Under the pieces are notes generated by a model. The model did not search any database, was not told where the DNA came from, and saw only the letters and a list, made by a program, of their open reading frames with translations. A DNA stretch of 64,000 nucleotides, taken from assembly GCF_945957465.1 (NCBI RefSeq), contig NZ_CAMFLC010000002.1:1-64000 (forward strand), written 5' to 3'. A program made the position numbers and the translations under genes. Positions within the stretch are counted from its first letter, which is position 1; each line of letters begins with the position of its first letter. Positions 34,656-47,450 of this stretch are shown here, in pieces. The stretch is from an uncultured Leifsonia sp. (lineage in GTDB: Bacteria > Actinomycetota > Actinomycetes > Actinomycetales > Microbacteriaceae).

Positions 34656-35564
34656 ATGGCGGAACCCACGACGGAGCGGCCGCTGTTCCAGCGCATCTCG
34701 GGCCGCCTCCCGTACCTCGCCCCGTCGCTGCGCCAGGTCGGCGAGACCATTCTGCGAGACCCCACGATCATCCCGTCGATGACGATCGGGGAACTGGCCG
34801 CGCAAGCGGGAGTGGCCGAATCCACTGTCTCCCGGTTCGCCCGCGAAGTCGGTGTGAAGAGCTACAAGACGCTCGTGAGGGAGGTCGCAGAGGCCAACTT
34901 CGAGACGCGCGGCGCGAATCCCGCGGACGGAGAGCGCGAGATCGTCTACGGCGGGGTCGGCCAGTCGGACGACCTCGCGACGATCGTGCGAAAGGTGGCG
35001 CATTCGAGCATCGAGGCTATGAGCTTCACCAACGACTCGCTCGACGTCCGCGCGCTGGCGCGAGCAGTATCCTACGTCGAGTCCGCTTCCGCGCTCCTGT
35101 TCGCCTGCATGGGCTCCTCCGCCATCGCCGCCGAAGAGGGCGTCATGCGGTTCACTCGCGCCGGGCGCAAATGCTTCCTGTTCCGGGATCAGAGCCTCCA
35201 GGTGATGCTGGCGACGATCGCCGATGACGGCGACGTGCTGATCGCCATCAGTGACTCCGGCGAAACGTCGGCCGTCGTCCAGGCGGTCGAGCTCGCCCGC
35301 CGCCGGGGCGCGAAGACGATCGGGATCACCTCTCAGGAAGGCTCGACTCTGGCACGGGCGGTGGACGTGGCGCTCTTCTCCTCGAATGCGGCCAGCGGAG
35401 GCGAGCTCTACGGTGAGTCGGTGACGAGCAAGTGGGGCCAGTTGCTCACCATCGACATCCTGTACGCCGCATACGCCGCGGCGCACTACCAGACGACGGT
35501 GTCAAGCCTCAAGAGCACGTACGACAGTGGGATCGCCCAGTCGAGGGCCGCGACCCGTCGGTGA
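34656..35564 (+). CDS. RpiR/MurR-family transcriptional regulator
   Basis: A 302-residue regulator with an RpiR helix-turn-helix (MTIGELAAQAGVAESTVSRF, about residues 45-65) and a C-terminal SIS phosphosugar-binding domain (FACMGSSAIAAEEGVMRF, IAISDSGETSAVVQAVE). Members sense phosphorylated sugars. ATG 34656 has GGAG 7 bases upstream; ATG 34629, which overlaps the preceding gene, is an alternative. As the last gene of the operon it probably controls it, binding the inverted repeat at 22982-23012. Confidence 0.88.
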   Translation: MAEPTTERPLFQRISGRLPYLAPSLRQVGETILRDPTIIPSMTIGELAAQAGVAESTVSRFAREVGVKSYKTLVREVAEANFETRGANPADGEREIVYGGVGQSDDLATIVRKVAHSSIEAMSFTNDSLDVRALARAVSYVESASALLFACMGSSAIAAEEGVMRFTRAGRKCFLFRDQSLQVMLATIADDGDVLIAISDSGETSAVVQAVELARRRGAKTIGITSQEGSTLARAVDVALFSSNAASGGELYGESVTSKWGQLLTIDILYAAYAAAHYQTTVSSLKSTYDSGIAQSRAATRR

Positions 35565-35623
35565 CGGCGCCCCGATCTCGCGCGACGGACAGCAGCGTTT
35601 CCGGATTCCTGGATGCGATGGCC

Positions 35624-35645
35624 CGAGCCGGACGGCTTCGGCTCG
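35624..35645. terminator. Possible bidirectional terminator hairpin
   Basis: CGAGCCG (35624-35630) pairs with CGGCTCG (35639-35645) between the convergent rpiR-type and DsrE-like genes. The stem is short and no T tract follows. Confidence 0.35.
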
Positions 35646-35697
35646 TGCGGTGGCGAGGGCGAGCGCTTACAAGATCCCCCAGCGAGGCGCGGCCGGA

Positions 35698-38763
<3,066 letters not shown>

Positions 38764-38806
38764 AGAGCGCACGTCCCGGCGACCAGGCCGGCGGCCGACT
38801 GGCGGC

Positions 38807-39046
38807 ATCGACGCGAAGCACCATGCCGCCCACCGTCGCGCCGTCCTGCATGACGTGGAGGACTTCCGAGCAGGGGTCGTTGAACGATGCGCTCAATTCG
38901 GCGTCTGACGGAATCGGTTCCGATGCCACGTCGTGATGCGGGTCGGCTGGAAGAGCGACGGCGAAGGCGGCTTGGAGTCGCCTGCCGAAATCGGCGAAGT
39001 CGTCCTCAGACGCCCCAACGAGGCTGACCTCGACGGGTTTCGGCAC
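38807..39046 (-). pseudogene. Truncated N-terminal part of a GNAT-like acetyltransferase
   Basis: From GTG 39046, preceded by GAGG, about 80 residues read sensibly (VPKPVEVSLVGASEDDFADF ... VMQDGATVGGMVLRVD) and resemble the start of a GNAT acetyltransferase. The reading then runs into unrelated sequence before the acetyl-CoA-binding motif. The 3' part of the gene is missing. Confidence 0.5.
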
Positions 39047-39047
39047 G

Positions 39048-39335
39048 TCAGACCTCTGCCCAGTCGCTGTCCATGCCCCAATCGGACTCGGAGTCGTAGT
39101 CGTCCTCGGCGGGTTCGTACGCGCCGCTTTCACCGTGCGGGGCGGAGAAGAGTCCGGAGATGCCCTGCGCGAGCAGCACACCGCCGGCCACACCCGCGGC
39201 GCCTGCGGCCGCGGTCTTCAGGAAGCTGCTGCCGCCTCCGGCCGGGCGAGCTCCGTCGGATCCGGCCGGCTGAGCCTGACGCGAACCGAAGAGGCCGCCC
39301 CAGCGCCCGCGCTGCTCCTGGGGGGCCCTGATCAT
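39048..39335 (-). pseudogene. C-terminal remnant of a DUF2076-like protein
   Basis: Ninety-five residues containing SSFLKTAAAGAAGVAGGVLL and an acidic tail (EPAEDDYDSESDWGMDSDWA) recall the C-terminal half of DUF2076 proteins. The coiled N-terminal part expected in that family is absent: the only start is at 39335, which abuts the start codon of the opposite-strand histidine kinase. It was therefore probably cut by a rearrangement. Confidence 0.45.
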
Positions 39336-40293
39336 GAGGCGCCGGCCACTCGTCGCTTTCGTCTTGACCCTGCCCGCGGCTCTGATCGTCAACGTCCTCG
39401 CCGCGCCCGTGATCGCGCTCTTCGCGCTGTCGGTGCAGTCGCGGCGCCGCTGGCTGCTTGCCGTCTGCGGGGGGCTGTTCGCGGCGGCGAACGCTCTGGG
39501 CTGGCCCATCGCGGAACAGCTGACCAGCGACCAGAACTGGACCGTGGTCACGTTCGTCTATCAGCTGGCCACAGCCGCGGCGCCGATCCTGCTCGGGCAG
39601 CTCGTGCAAGCGGCCGCGGACCTGCGCGCCAGGATCGACGAGATCGAGGCGACGAAACGACACGAGCGAGAGCTGTACGCCCAGAGCGTCCTCGCCCGGG
39701 AACGCAACCAGCTGGCCCGCGAGATGCACGATGTCGTCTCGCACCAAGTCAGCCTGATCTCGGTGCAGGCCGGCGCGCTCCAGGTCACCGCTTCCGATCC
39801 GGGCGTCCGCGACGCCGCCGCCTCGATCCGCACGCTGAGCTCCACAACATTGGAGGAGCTGCGATCGATGGTGACGTTGCTCCGCGCAGCGGGCACGGAG
39901 AGCCCGGGCCTCGCCCCGCAGCCCACGGTCGGCGGCCTTCCCGGCCTGGTCGCGGCATCCGGCCTCCCGGTCACCCTCACCGGGGAGCTCCCGGCGGATC
40001 TCAGTCCCGCCACCCAACGCGCGATCTACCGCACCGTGCAAGAAGCGCTGACCAACGCGCGCAAGCATGCGCCAGGATCGCCGATCTCCGTCTGCCTCTG
40101 GTCGGACGAGTCCTCGTGCGGTGTCACGGTGGTGAACGGCCGGCCGACAGAGGAGCCTCTCGACCTGCCGAGCGCCAAGCTCGGGCTGCTGGGCCTGCGC
40201 GAACGGGCCGACCTGCTCGGCGGCTCCCTCTCCACGGGACCCACCCAGGGAGGATTCCACGTCCACCTGGCGTTGCCGCGCACCCCCGCCTGA
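39334..40293 (+). CDS. Orphan NarL-type sensor histidine kinase, probably 5'-truncated
   Basis: A 319-residue histidine kinase with three to four membrane segments (about 5-95), a coiled linker, a HisKA_3 dimerisation domain (REMHDVVSHQVSLISVQAGA, phosphoacceptor His in MHDVVSH) and an HATPase_c domain (EALTNARKHAPG, GLLGLRERADLLGGSL). Relatives are usually longer, with more N-terminal membrane helices, and are followed by a LuxR-type response regulator. Neither is present here. The start abuts the relic DUF2076 gene, so the 5' end may be lost. Confidence 0.75.
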   Translation: MRRRPLVAFVLTLPAALIVNVLAAPVIALFALSVQSRRRWLLAVCGGLFAAANALGWPIAEQLTSDQNWTVVTFVYQLATAAAPILLGQLVQAAADLRARIDEIEATKRHERELYAQSVLARERNQLAREMHDVVSHQVSLISVQAGALQVTASDPGVRDAAASIRTLSSTTLEELRSMVTLLRAAGTESPGLAPQPTVGGLPGLVAASGLPVTLTGELPADLSPATQRAIYRTVQEALTNARKHAPGSPISVCLWSDESSCGVTVVNGRPTEEPLDLPSAKLGLLGLRERADLLGGSLSTGPTQGGFHVHLALPRTPA

Positions 40294-40413
40294 TCGGTGG
40301 CCAACAGGCCCCACCAGTACGAGGTATTTCGGGCGCCCGACGTCCGACCGGATACGGGTGCGCACGTCATGCAGTGAAAAGACGCCGTACCCGGCGTACC
40401 GCGCACTATTTGC

Positions 40414-40489
40414 TGTTTGTAAACAACATGTGACGATTCCCGCTCCGGGGCCCCTCCGCGGTTGTGCGATCCTGCGATTTTCGTATGCT
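40414..40489 (+). promoter_or_regulatory. Operator-like palindrome and leaderless promoter of the cytosine permease gene
   Basis: TGTTT-GT-AAACA (40414-40425) is a 12-bp inverted repeat in an otherwise GC-rich gap. Downstream, TTGTGC (40462-40467) and TATGCT (40484-40489) are 16 bases apart, with TATGCT ending eight bases before the ATG at 40497. That predicts initiation at or next to the start codon, a common actinobacterial leaderless arrangement; there is no ribosome-binding site. Confidence 0.5.
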
Positions 40490-40496
40490 CGCACGC

Positions 40497-41948
40497 ATGA
40501 CGAGAACCCCCACCGTCGCGGCCGAGGACGCCGCTGCCCCGCGCCGCACCGCCACGACCATCGAGGCAGGCGGGATCGAGGCCATCCCACCGGAGCGACG
40601 GCACGGTTCGCCGTGGCAGCTCTTCGCCACCTGGACGGCCCCGAACCTCGAGTTCGCGACGATCTTCGTCGGCGTCATCGCGGTGGCGTTCTTCGGGCTC
40701 GGCTTCTGGCAGTCGATGACCGCGCTGGTGTTCGGCACGGCCCTCGGCGCGCTGACGCAGGGCATCCTGTCCACGTGGGGTCCCCGCGAAGGGCTCGCCC
40801 AGATGGTCATCGGGCGGACGGCGTTCGGCAGCAGGGGCAACATCCTGCCCTCGGCGCTGAACACCGTCATGGCGGGACTCGGCTGGTTCGCCGTCAACTC
40901 GGTGAGCGGCGCGTTCGCACTGACCACGCTCACCGGGATGCCGGCCGTGCTGTCCCTGCTGATCGTGGTCGTGGTCGAGGTGGTCGTCGCCTTCATCGGG
41001 CACGACCTCGTCCAGCTGTTCGAGCGCTACGCCACCTACATCCTGGGCGCCATCTTCCTCGTGGCGACGGTGACGGTCTTCCTGAACGCGAACCTGGGCG
41101 GCCCGGTCAAGGGCGGAGGCTTCAGCTTCGCCGGCTGGACGCTCGCCGCGGCGGCCGCGTTCGGCTACGCAGCAGGCTGGAACCCCTACGCGTCGGACTA
41201 CAGCCGCTACCTCCCGGCGAACTCGAGCCGCGCGGCGATCGGCTGGGCGGCGGGCCTCGGCAACTTCGTCAGCTGCGTCGTGCTCATGGCCGCCGGTGCC
41301 GCCGCGGCCACGATCGCCGGCTTCAACCCGGACGACCCGACGGCGTCGTTCACCGCCAGCATGCCGGTCGTCATCCGCGACCTGACCCTGCTCGCGATCG
41401 CGGTCGGAGCGATCGCGGCGAACGCGCTCAACATCTACTCCGGCGCGATGTCGTTCCTCGCCGCCGGCATCCGCATCCCGTTCGCCTGGCGCCGCGCGAT
41501 CGTCGCCCTCGGCTTCGGTGTCATCGGCTTCTTCATCGCCTGGAGCGCGTTGCCCGACGCGGGCGCGAAGTACGAGAACTTCCTGCTCGTGATCGCGTAC
41601 TGGATCGCCCCGTGGCTCGGCGTGGTGCTGACCGACCGGTTCCTGCGGCGCGGCACGGAGATCGCGAGCCTGGTCCCGAGCCACGCGCGCTACCGCAACC
41701 CGGCCGGTTGGATCTCGCTCGTGGTCGCCGGAGTGGTCTCGGTCTGGCTGTTCTCCAACCAGACCTTCTACACGGGCCCCGTCGCCAAGGCGGCGCCGAT
41801 CGGCGACCTCACTCCGCTCGTCGGATTCGTCCTCGCGGCGATCCTCTACTGGGTGCTCTTCCGGGCCTTCAGGGTTCGACTCGGCGCCCCGCTGGCGACC
41901 GAGCCGACGGTCATCGTCGGCGTCGACGCTGCGGACGACGTCGCATGA
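40497..41948 (+). CDS. NCS1-family cytosine/purine permease
   Basis: A 483-residue membrane transporter of the nucleobase:cation symporter-1 family with about twelve hydrophobic segments. The cytoplasmic N-terminus ends in PPERRHGSPWQLFATWTAPN, typical of CodB-like proteins, and conserved features include GYAAGWNPYASDYSRYLP. The stop overlaps the start of the cytosine deaminase gene (ATGA), making cytosine the most likely cargo. ATG 40497 is chosen over an in-frame GTG/ATG 11 codons upstream because of the leaderless promoter. Confidence 0.88.
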   Translation: MTRTPTVAAEDAAAPRRTATTIEAGGIEAIPPERRHGSPWQLFATWTAPNLEFATIFVGVIAVAFFGLGFWQSMTALVFGTALGALTQGILSTWGPREGLAQMVIGRTAFGSRGNILPSALNTVMAGLGWFAVNSVSGAFALTTLTGMPAVLSLLIVVVVEVVVAFIGHDLVQLFERYATYILGAIFLVATVTVFLNANLGGPVKGGGFSFAGWTLAAAAAFGYAAGWNPYASDYSRYLPANSSRAAIGWAAGLGNFVSCVVLMAAGAAAATIAGFNPDDPTASFTASMPVVIRDLTLLAIAVGAIAANALNIYSGAMSFLAAGIRIPFAWRRAIVALGFGVIGFFIAWSALPDAGAKYENFLLVIAYWIAPWLGVVLTDRFLRRGTEIASLVPSHARYRNPAGWISLVVAGVVSVWLFSNQTFYTGPVAKAAPIGDLTPLVGFVLAAILYWVLFRAFRVRLGAPLATEPTVIVGVDAADDVA

Positions 41949-42415
41949 GCGTCGACGAAGACCGTGTCTACGCGACCGACGCCGAGAAGCTGGCCGTCGC
42001 TGCGGAGGAGGCCCGGCTCGGGGCGGCGGACGGCGGCATCCCCATCGGGGCGGCGCTCTTCGACGGCCACGGTCGGCTGCTGGGCAGCGGCCACAACCGT
42101 CGCGTGCAGGACGGCGACGCCTCCATGCACGCCGAGACGAACGCCTTCCGCAACGCCGGGCGCCAGCGCAGCTACCGCGACACGGTCATGGTCACCACGC
42201 TGTCGCCCTGCTGGTACTGCTCGGGCCTCGTGAAGCAGTTCGGCATCGGGCGCGTCGTGGTGGGCGACGACCGGAGCTTCCTCGGCGGCCAGCACTGGCT
42301 GGCCGAGCACGGGACCGACATCACCGTGGTCAACGATCCGGAGCTCATCGCGACCATGGGCGCCTTCATCGCAGCCAACCCGGAACTCTGGAACGAGGAC
42401 ATCGGGGAGGACTGA
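41945..42415 (+). CDS. Yeast-type cytosine deaminase
   Basis: A 156-residue CDA-fold zinc deaminase. Zinc and catalytic residues are His62 and Glu64 (MHAE) with Cys89 and Cys92 (SPCWYC). Order, spacing and the C-terminal ending FIAANPELWNEDIGE closely match yeast Fcy1 (FIDERPQDWFEDIGE) rather than the larger, amidohydrolase-type bacterial CodA. It converts cytosine to uracil for salvage. Translational coupling with the permease supports a two-gene cytosine uptake and salvage operon. Confidence 0.9.
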   Translation: MSVDEDRVYATDAEKLAVAAEEARLGAADGGIPIGAALFDGHGRLLGSGHNRRVQDGDASMHAETNAFRNAGRQRSYRDTVMVTTLSPCWYCSGLVKQFGIGRVVVGDDRSFLGGQHWLAEHGTDITVVNDPELIATMGAFIAANPELWNEDIGED

Positions 42416-42419
42416 CCCG

Positions 42420-43340
42420 CTACTTCTGATCGAGCGGCAGCAGCACGCCCTTCACGCTGGGGTCGGTCCGCAGGAACTCCTGGACGGCCGGGTCCTTGAA
42501 CGCGGCGACGAGCTTCTTGATGTTGTCGGCGTTCTTGTAGGTGGAGCCGATGGTGAGCTGGCCGGCGAAGTCGTCGGGGGCGGCGGGGGCGTAGATCTGC
42601 TTGGCGATGTCGATGCCGGCGGCGAGGTAGTACTCGGTGTAGCCGACGGCGCCGTCGAGGTCGTCGAGCGACCGGGACTGGGCGGCGAAGTCCAGCAGCG
42701 TGAAGTGGACGTGCTTCGGGTTGGCGGCGATGTCGTCGATCGTCGCGTCGGCCTTGTTCACGCCGGGCTTGAGGGTGATCAGGCCGCCGCGTTCGAGCAG
42801 CCACAGGCCCTGGGCTTCGTTGGCGGGGTCGGAGTACAGGGAGATGTTCGCGCCGTCGGGAAGCTGATCGATGGAGGAGTACTTCGAGCTCCACAGCCCG
42901 AAGCCCCAGCGGAAGACCGGCGTCGCCGCTTCTTCCTTGAAGTCCGGGTTGGCCTGGAGCACCTGACCGAGCCAGAGCTTGTGCTGGTAGACGGTCCCGG
43001 CGATCTCCCCGTCGCTGACGGCGCGGTTGATGGTGTTGGAGTCGCTCAGGCCCTTGAAGGCGAGGTGGAGGCCGTATTTGGGGGCGACGTTCGTGGCGAC
43101 GAAGTCGACGAGGGACTGCTCTGCCGCGTTGCCTTCCGCGGTGGCGACGGTCAGGGTCGCGCCGGCCACGAGGTTGGGCGACCGGTCGCCGCCCAGGCGC
43201 GGGAGGACGATCGCAGCGACGATCGCGAGGACGACGACGGCTCCTCCGGCGATCCAGGGCCAGCGACGGCGGCGCTTGACGGTGAAGCCGTGGTCGCTCG
43301 GCGGGGTCGGGGTGGTGGTCGCGGTCTCGGTTGCAGACAT
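42420..43340 (-). CDS. metQ: MetQ/NlpA-type methionine-binding protein
   Basis: A 306-residue methionine ABC transporter binding protein (NlpA family), with LTVATAEGNAAEQSLVDFV and YKNADNIKKLVAAFKDPAVQ near the end. The N-terminus is a 25-residue Thr/Pro-rich stretch, then Arg-rich sequence and one membrane helix (WIAGGAVVVLAIVAAIVLP). There is no lipobox cysteine, so it seems to be tethered by an uncleaved signal anchor rather than by lipid. GGAGAG precedes the ATG. It is last in the minus-strand order metN-metI-metQ. Confidence 0.88.
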   Translation of the reverse strand: MSATETATTTPTPPSDHGFTVKRRRRWPWIAGGAVVVLAIVAAIVLPRLGGDRSPNLVAGATLTVATAEGNAAEQSLVDFVATNVAPKYGLHLAFKGLSDSNTINRAVSDGEIAGTVYQHKLWLGQVLQANPDFKEEAATPVFRWGFGLWSSKYSSIDQLPDGANISLYSDPANEAQGLWLLERGGLITLKPGVNKADATIDDIAANPKHVHFTLLDFAAQSRSLDDLDGAVGYTEYYLAAGIDIAKQIYAPAAPDDFAGQLTIGSTYKNADNIKKLVAAFKDPAVQEFLRTDPSVKGVLLPLDQK

Positions 43341-43422
43341 GGTTCTCTCCAGGAGTGTGATCGGGGATGTGGTGGTGCGGATGCGGATGGTGCCGGCGAT
43401 ACGGGTGGGTCGGGCTCGTTCG

Positions 43423-44126
43423 TCAGGCGTGCGCGCTGCGGTCGCGCAGCGCCGGGGTGAGCCGGCGCACGATACGGTCGCCGAAGAATTGGACCAGCGC
43501 GACGGTGGCGACGAGGATCACGATGGTGGCGAGCATGACGAGGTGATCGAAGCGCTGGTAGCCGTACGTGACCGCGACGTAGCCGATCCCGCCCGCGCCG
43601 ATCGTCCCGGCGATCGCGGAGTACTCGATCATCGCGATGGTGTTGATGGTGAACCCGCCGACGATGGAGGGGACGGCCTCGGCGAGCTGCGCCGTGCGGA
43701 TCACTTGGAGGGTGGAGGCGCCGCTGGCGATGGCCACCCGTGCGTACTCGCGGGGCACAGCGCGCAGCGCGTTCTCGACGATGCGGGTGAAGAAGGCGAT
43801 GCCGGCGATGGTCATCGGCACGACCGCTGCCGGGATGCCGATGTTGGTGCCGGTCAGCAACCGGGTGAACGGGATGATCGCCGCCATCAGGATGAGGAAC
43901 GGCAGCGACCGCCCGAGGTTGATGATCCAGCCGCCGACGGTGTGGAGGAACCGGTTCGGGAAGAGCCCTCCGGGAGCGGCGTTGAAGATGGCCGCGCCCA
44001 GCGGGATGCCGACCACCAGCACGATGGACATGGTGATGCCGACCATGATGAGCGTGTCGCCCAGCGCAGGCAGCACGAGACCGGGGATCTGGTCGGGCGG
44101 CGTCGAGGACGCCAGGACGATTCCGC

Positions 44127-44130
<4 letters not shown>
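43423..44130 (-). CDS. metI: MetI-type methionine ABC transporter permease
   Basis: A 235-residue permease with five hydrophobic segments and the conserved loop REYARVAIASGASTLQVIR, matching MetI. Further family motifs are GRSLPFLILMA and GTIGAGGIGYVAV. ATG overlaps the stop of the ATPase gene by four bases. Ligand assigned from the MetN/MetQ context. Confidence 0.92.
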
Positions 44131-45167
<1,037 letters not shown>

Positions 45168-45314
45168 GCCGCGAAGCTAGCGAAGGCAGCGACTCCCGGC
45201 ACTGTCGTGTGACGTTGTGTTCCGACCCGTCACTCCGCGTAACGCCGATTGGCCGAGAACGGCCGGTCTACGCATCTCATCCGTCCCGTCGCTGAATGGA
45301 AGAAGCGACGCTTG

Positions 45315-45344
45315 TTGGACTTCTGAAATCGCGGGTTCTAGCAT
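45315..45344 (+). promoter_or_regulatory. Promoter of first aldo/keto reductase
   Basis: TTGGAC (45315-45320) and TAGCAT (45339-45344) are 18 bases apart. The same arrangement, with similar surrounding sequence (GTTGGA, CTAGCATCG), precedes the paralogous gene at 55761, supporting both assignments. Confidence 0.6.
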
Positions 45345-45408
45345 CGTCGCAGACCCGGGCGCAGGAGCGCTCGATGCAGACGCTCGATGCAGACGTGAAA
45401 GGCGCGAC

Positions 45409-46413
45409 GTGGAATTCCGGTACCTCGGCAACAGCGGTCTCAAGATCTCGGAGATCATCTACGGAAACTGGCTCACCCACGCGTCGCAGGTCGAGAACGA
45501 CATCGCGCGTCAGTGCGTGCACGCGGCCCTCGACGCAGGCATCAGCACGTTCGACACGGCCGACGCGTACGCGAACACCGCGGCCGAGGAGGTGCTGGGC
45601 GACGCCCTGAAGGGCCGGCGCCGGCAGTCGCTCGAGATCTTCACGAAGGTCTACTGGCCGACCGGCCCCAAGGGCCACAACGACACCGGGCTGTCGCGCA
45701 AGCACATCCTCGAGTCGATCGACGGCTCGCTCACGCGCCTCCAGACCGACTACGTCGACCTCTACCAGGCGCACCGGTTCGACTACGAGACGCCGCTGGA
45801 AGAGACCATGCAGGCCTTCGCCGACATCGTGCGGCAGGGCAAGGCGCTCTACATCGGCGTCAGCGAGTGGACCGCCGAGCAGCTCCGCGCGGGTCACGCG
45901 CTGGCGAAGGAGCTCGGCTTCCAGCTGATCTCCAACCAGCCGCAGTACTCGATGCTGTGGCGCGTGATCGAGAAGCAGGTCGTCCCGGCCTCGGCCGAGC
46001 TGGGGATCTCGCAGATCGTCTGGTCGCCGGTCGCCCAGGGCGTGCTCACGGGCAAGTACCTTCCCGGCGCTCCGCTGCCGGAAGGCAGCCGCGCGGCCGA
46101 CGAGAAGGGCGGGGCGAACGCGATCAAGGACTTCCTCCGCGATGACGTGCTCACCTCCGTCCAGCGGCTGAAGCCCATCGCCGACGAGCTCGGCCTGACC
46201 ATGGCGCAGCTGGCCGTCGCGTGGGTGCTGCAGAACCCGAACGTCTCCGGTGCCATCGTCGGCGCGTCCCGCCCGGAGCAGGTGGCCTCCAACGCCGCAG
46301 CCGCCGGAGTGCGTCTGTCCGGTGACGTGCTCGGCCGCATCGACCAGGCCGTCGGCGACGTCGCGGTCACCGACCCCGGCCAGACCGTGTCCCCGAGCAC
46401 CCGCGTCGCCTGA
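45409..46413 (+). CDS. Aldo/keto reductase (first of two paralogues)
   Basis: A 334-residue NADPH-dependent aldo/keto reductase of the voltage-gated potassium channel beta-subunit-like (AKR6-type) group. The catalytic Asp-Tyr-Lys-His residues are in TFDTADAYANTA, EIFTKVYWP and DLYQAHRFD; the cofactor tail motif is GASRPEQVASN. The GTG start is supported by GAAAGG seven bases upstream and by the paralogue's start. It shares long identical blocks with 55761-56771 (for example LEETMQAFADIVRQGKALYI). The next gene, another aldo/keto reductase, is 21 bases downstream and probably co-transcribed. Confidence 0.9.
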   Translation: MEFRYLGNSGLKISEIIYGNWLTHASQVENDIARQCVHAALDAGISTFDTADAYANTAAEEVLGDALKGRRRQSLEIFTKVYWPTGPKGHNDTGLSRKHILESIDGSLTRLQTDYVDLYQAHRFDYETPLEETMQAFADIVRQGKALYIGVSEWTAEQLRAGHALAKELGFQLISNQPQYSMLWRVIEKQVVPASAELGISQIVWSPVAQGVLTGKYLPGAPLPEGSRAADEKGGANAIKDFLRDDVLTSVQRLKPIADELGLTMAQLAVAWVLQNPNVSGAIVGASRPEQVASNAAAAGVRLSGDVLGRIDQAVGDVAVTDPGQTVSPSTRVA

Positions 46414-46434
46414 GCCGACCAGAGGAGAACGACG

Positions 46435-47361
46435 ATGAAGACCTTCACCCCGCCGCAGACGACCCTGCACGCCTCGGACGTCATCCTGGGCCTGATGCGC
46501 ATAGCCGAACTGGACGATCAGGCGATCCGCACCCTGGTCGGCACCGCGCGCGACGCCGGCATCAACTATTTCGACCACGCCGACGTCTACGGCGGCGACC
46601 ACCGGTGCGAGCGCCGTTTCGGGGATGCGATCTCCTTCACCGCGGCCGAGCGCGAGCAGGTGATCATCCAGTCGAAGGTCGGGCTGCGCGACGGGTTCTG
46701 GGACTTCTCGGCCGAGCACATCCTCGAGTCGGTCGACGCCTCGCTCGCGGCACTGCGGACGGACTACCTGGACGTCCTGCTCCTGCACCGTCCGGATGCG
46801 CTGGTCGAGCCGGACGAGGTCGCCTCCGCCTTCGATGCGCTGCAGGCGGCGGGCAAGGTGCGGAACTTCGGGGTCTCGAACCACACCCCCGGCCAGGTGG
46901 AGCTGCTCAAGCGCTCCGTCACGCAGCCGCTGGCCTTCAACCAGGTGCAGCTGTCGATCACGCACGCGCCGCTGATCGCGGCCGGGGTGGCCGCCAACAT
47001 GGCCGGGCTCGACCAGTCCATCGACCGCGACAACGGCATCCTGGACTACGCGCGGTTGCACGACATCACGCTGCAGGCGTGGTCACCGTTCCAGAAGGGC
47101 TTCTTCGACGGCGTGTTCCTGGGCGACCGCGAGAACTACGGCCCGCTCAACGACGCGCTCGACGAGATCGCGGCGGCCCACGGCGTCACGCCGACCGGCA
47201 TCGCCGTGGCCTGGATCACCCGCCACCCGGCCCGCATGCAGGTCGTGCTGGGCACCACGACGCCGCAGCGGGTCGTGGAGTCGGCGGCCGGTTCCGACGT
47301 GCGCCTGTCGCGCGAGGAGTGGTACCGCCTCTTCACGGCGGCCGGTCACATCCTCCCGTAG
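46435..47361 (+). CDS. Aldo/keto reductase, YdhF-like
   Basis: A 308-residue aldo/keto reductase of the YdhF type. Catalytic residues are in YFDHADVYGGDHRCE (Asp, Tyr), IIQSKVGLRDGFWDFS (Lys) and VLLLHRPDALVEP (His). GFFDG and VVLGTTTPQRV fit that branch. AGAGGAG lies upstream of the ATG. It is distantly related to its neighbour. Substrate is unknown; members reduce a range of carbonyl compounds. Confidence 0.88.
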   Translation: MKTFTPPQTTLHASDVILGLMRIAELDDQAIRTLVGTARDAGINYFDHADVYGGDHRCERRFGDAISFTAAEREQVIIQSKVGLRDGFWDFSAEHILESVDASLAALRTDYLDVLLLHRPDALVEPDEVASAFDALQAAGKVRNFGVSNHTPGQVELLKRSVTQPLAFNQVQLSITHAPLIAAGVAANMAGLDQSIDRDNGILDYARLHDITLQAWSPFQKGFFDGVFLGDRENYGPLNDALDEIAAAHGVTPTGIAVAWITRHPARMQVVLGTTTPQRVVESAAGSDVRLSREEWYRLFTAAGHILP

Positions 47362-47450
47362 CAGGGAAGCGCGTGGCGGGGCGGGTCGAGGCGACCGCTC
47401 CGGTCGCAGCCGCGCCGCTCCGCGCCTGACCGACGCCGGCCGGCCGCGCC

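Noticed and set aside
45168-45314. SAM riboswitch or T-box upstream of metN
   Set aside because: No paired-helix pattern or conserved core was visible in the 147-base gap, only a GC-rich stretch with ordinary promoter-like elements for the opposite gene.
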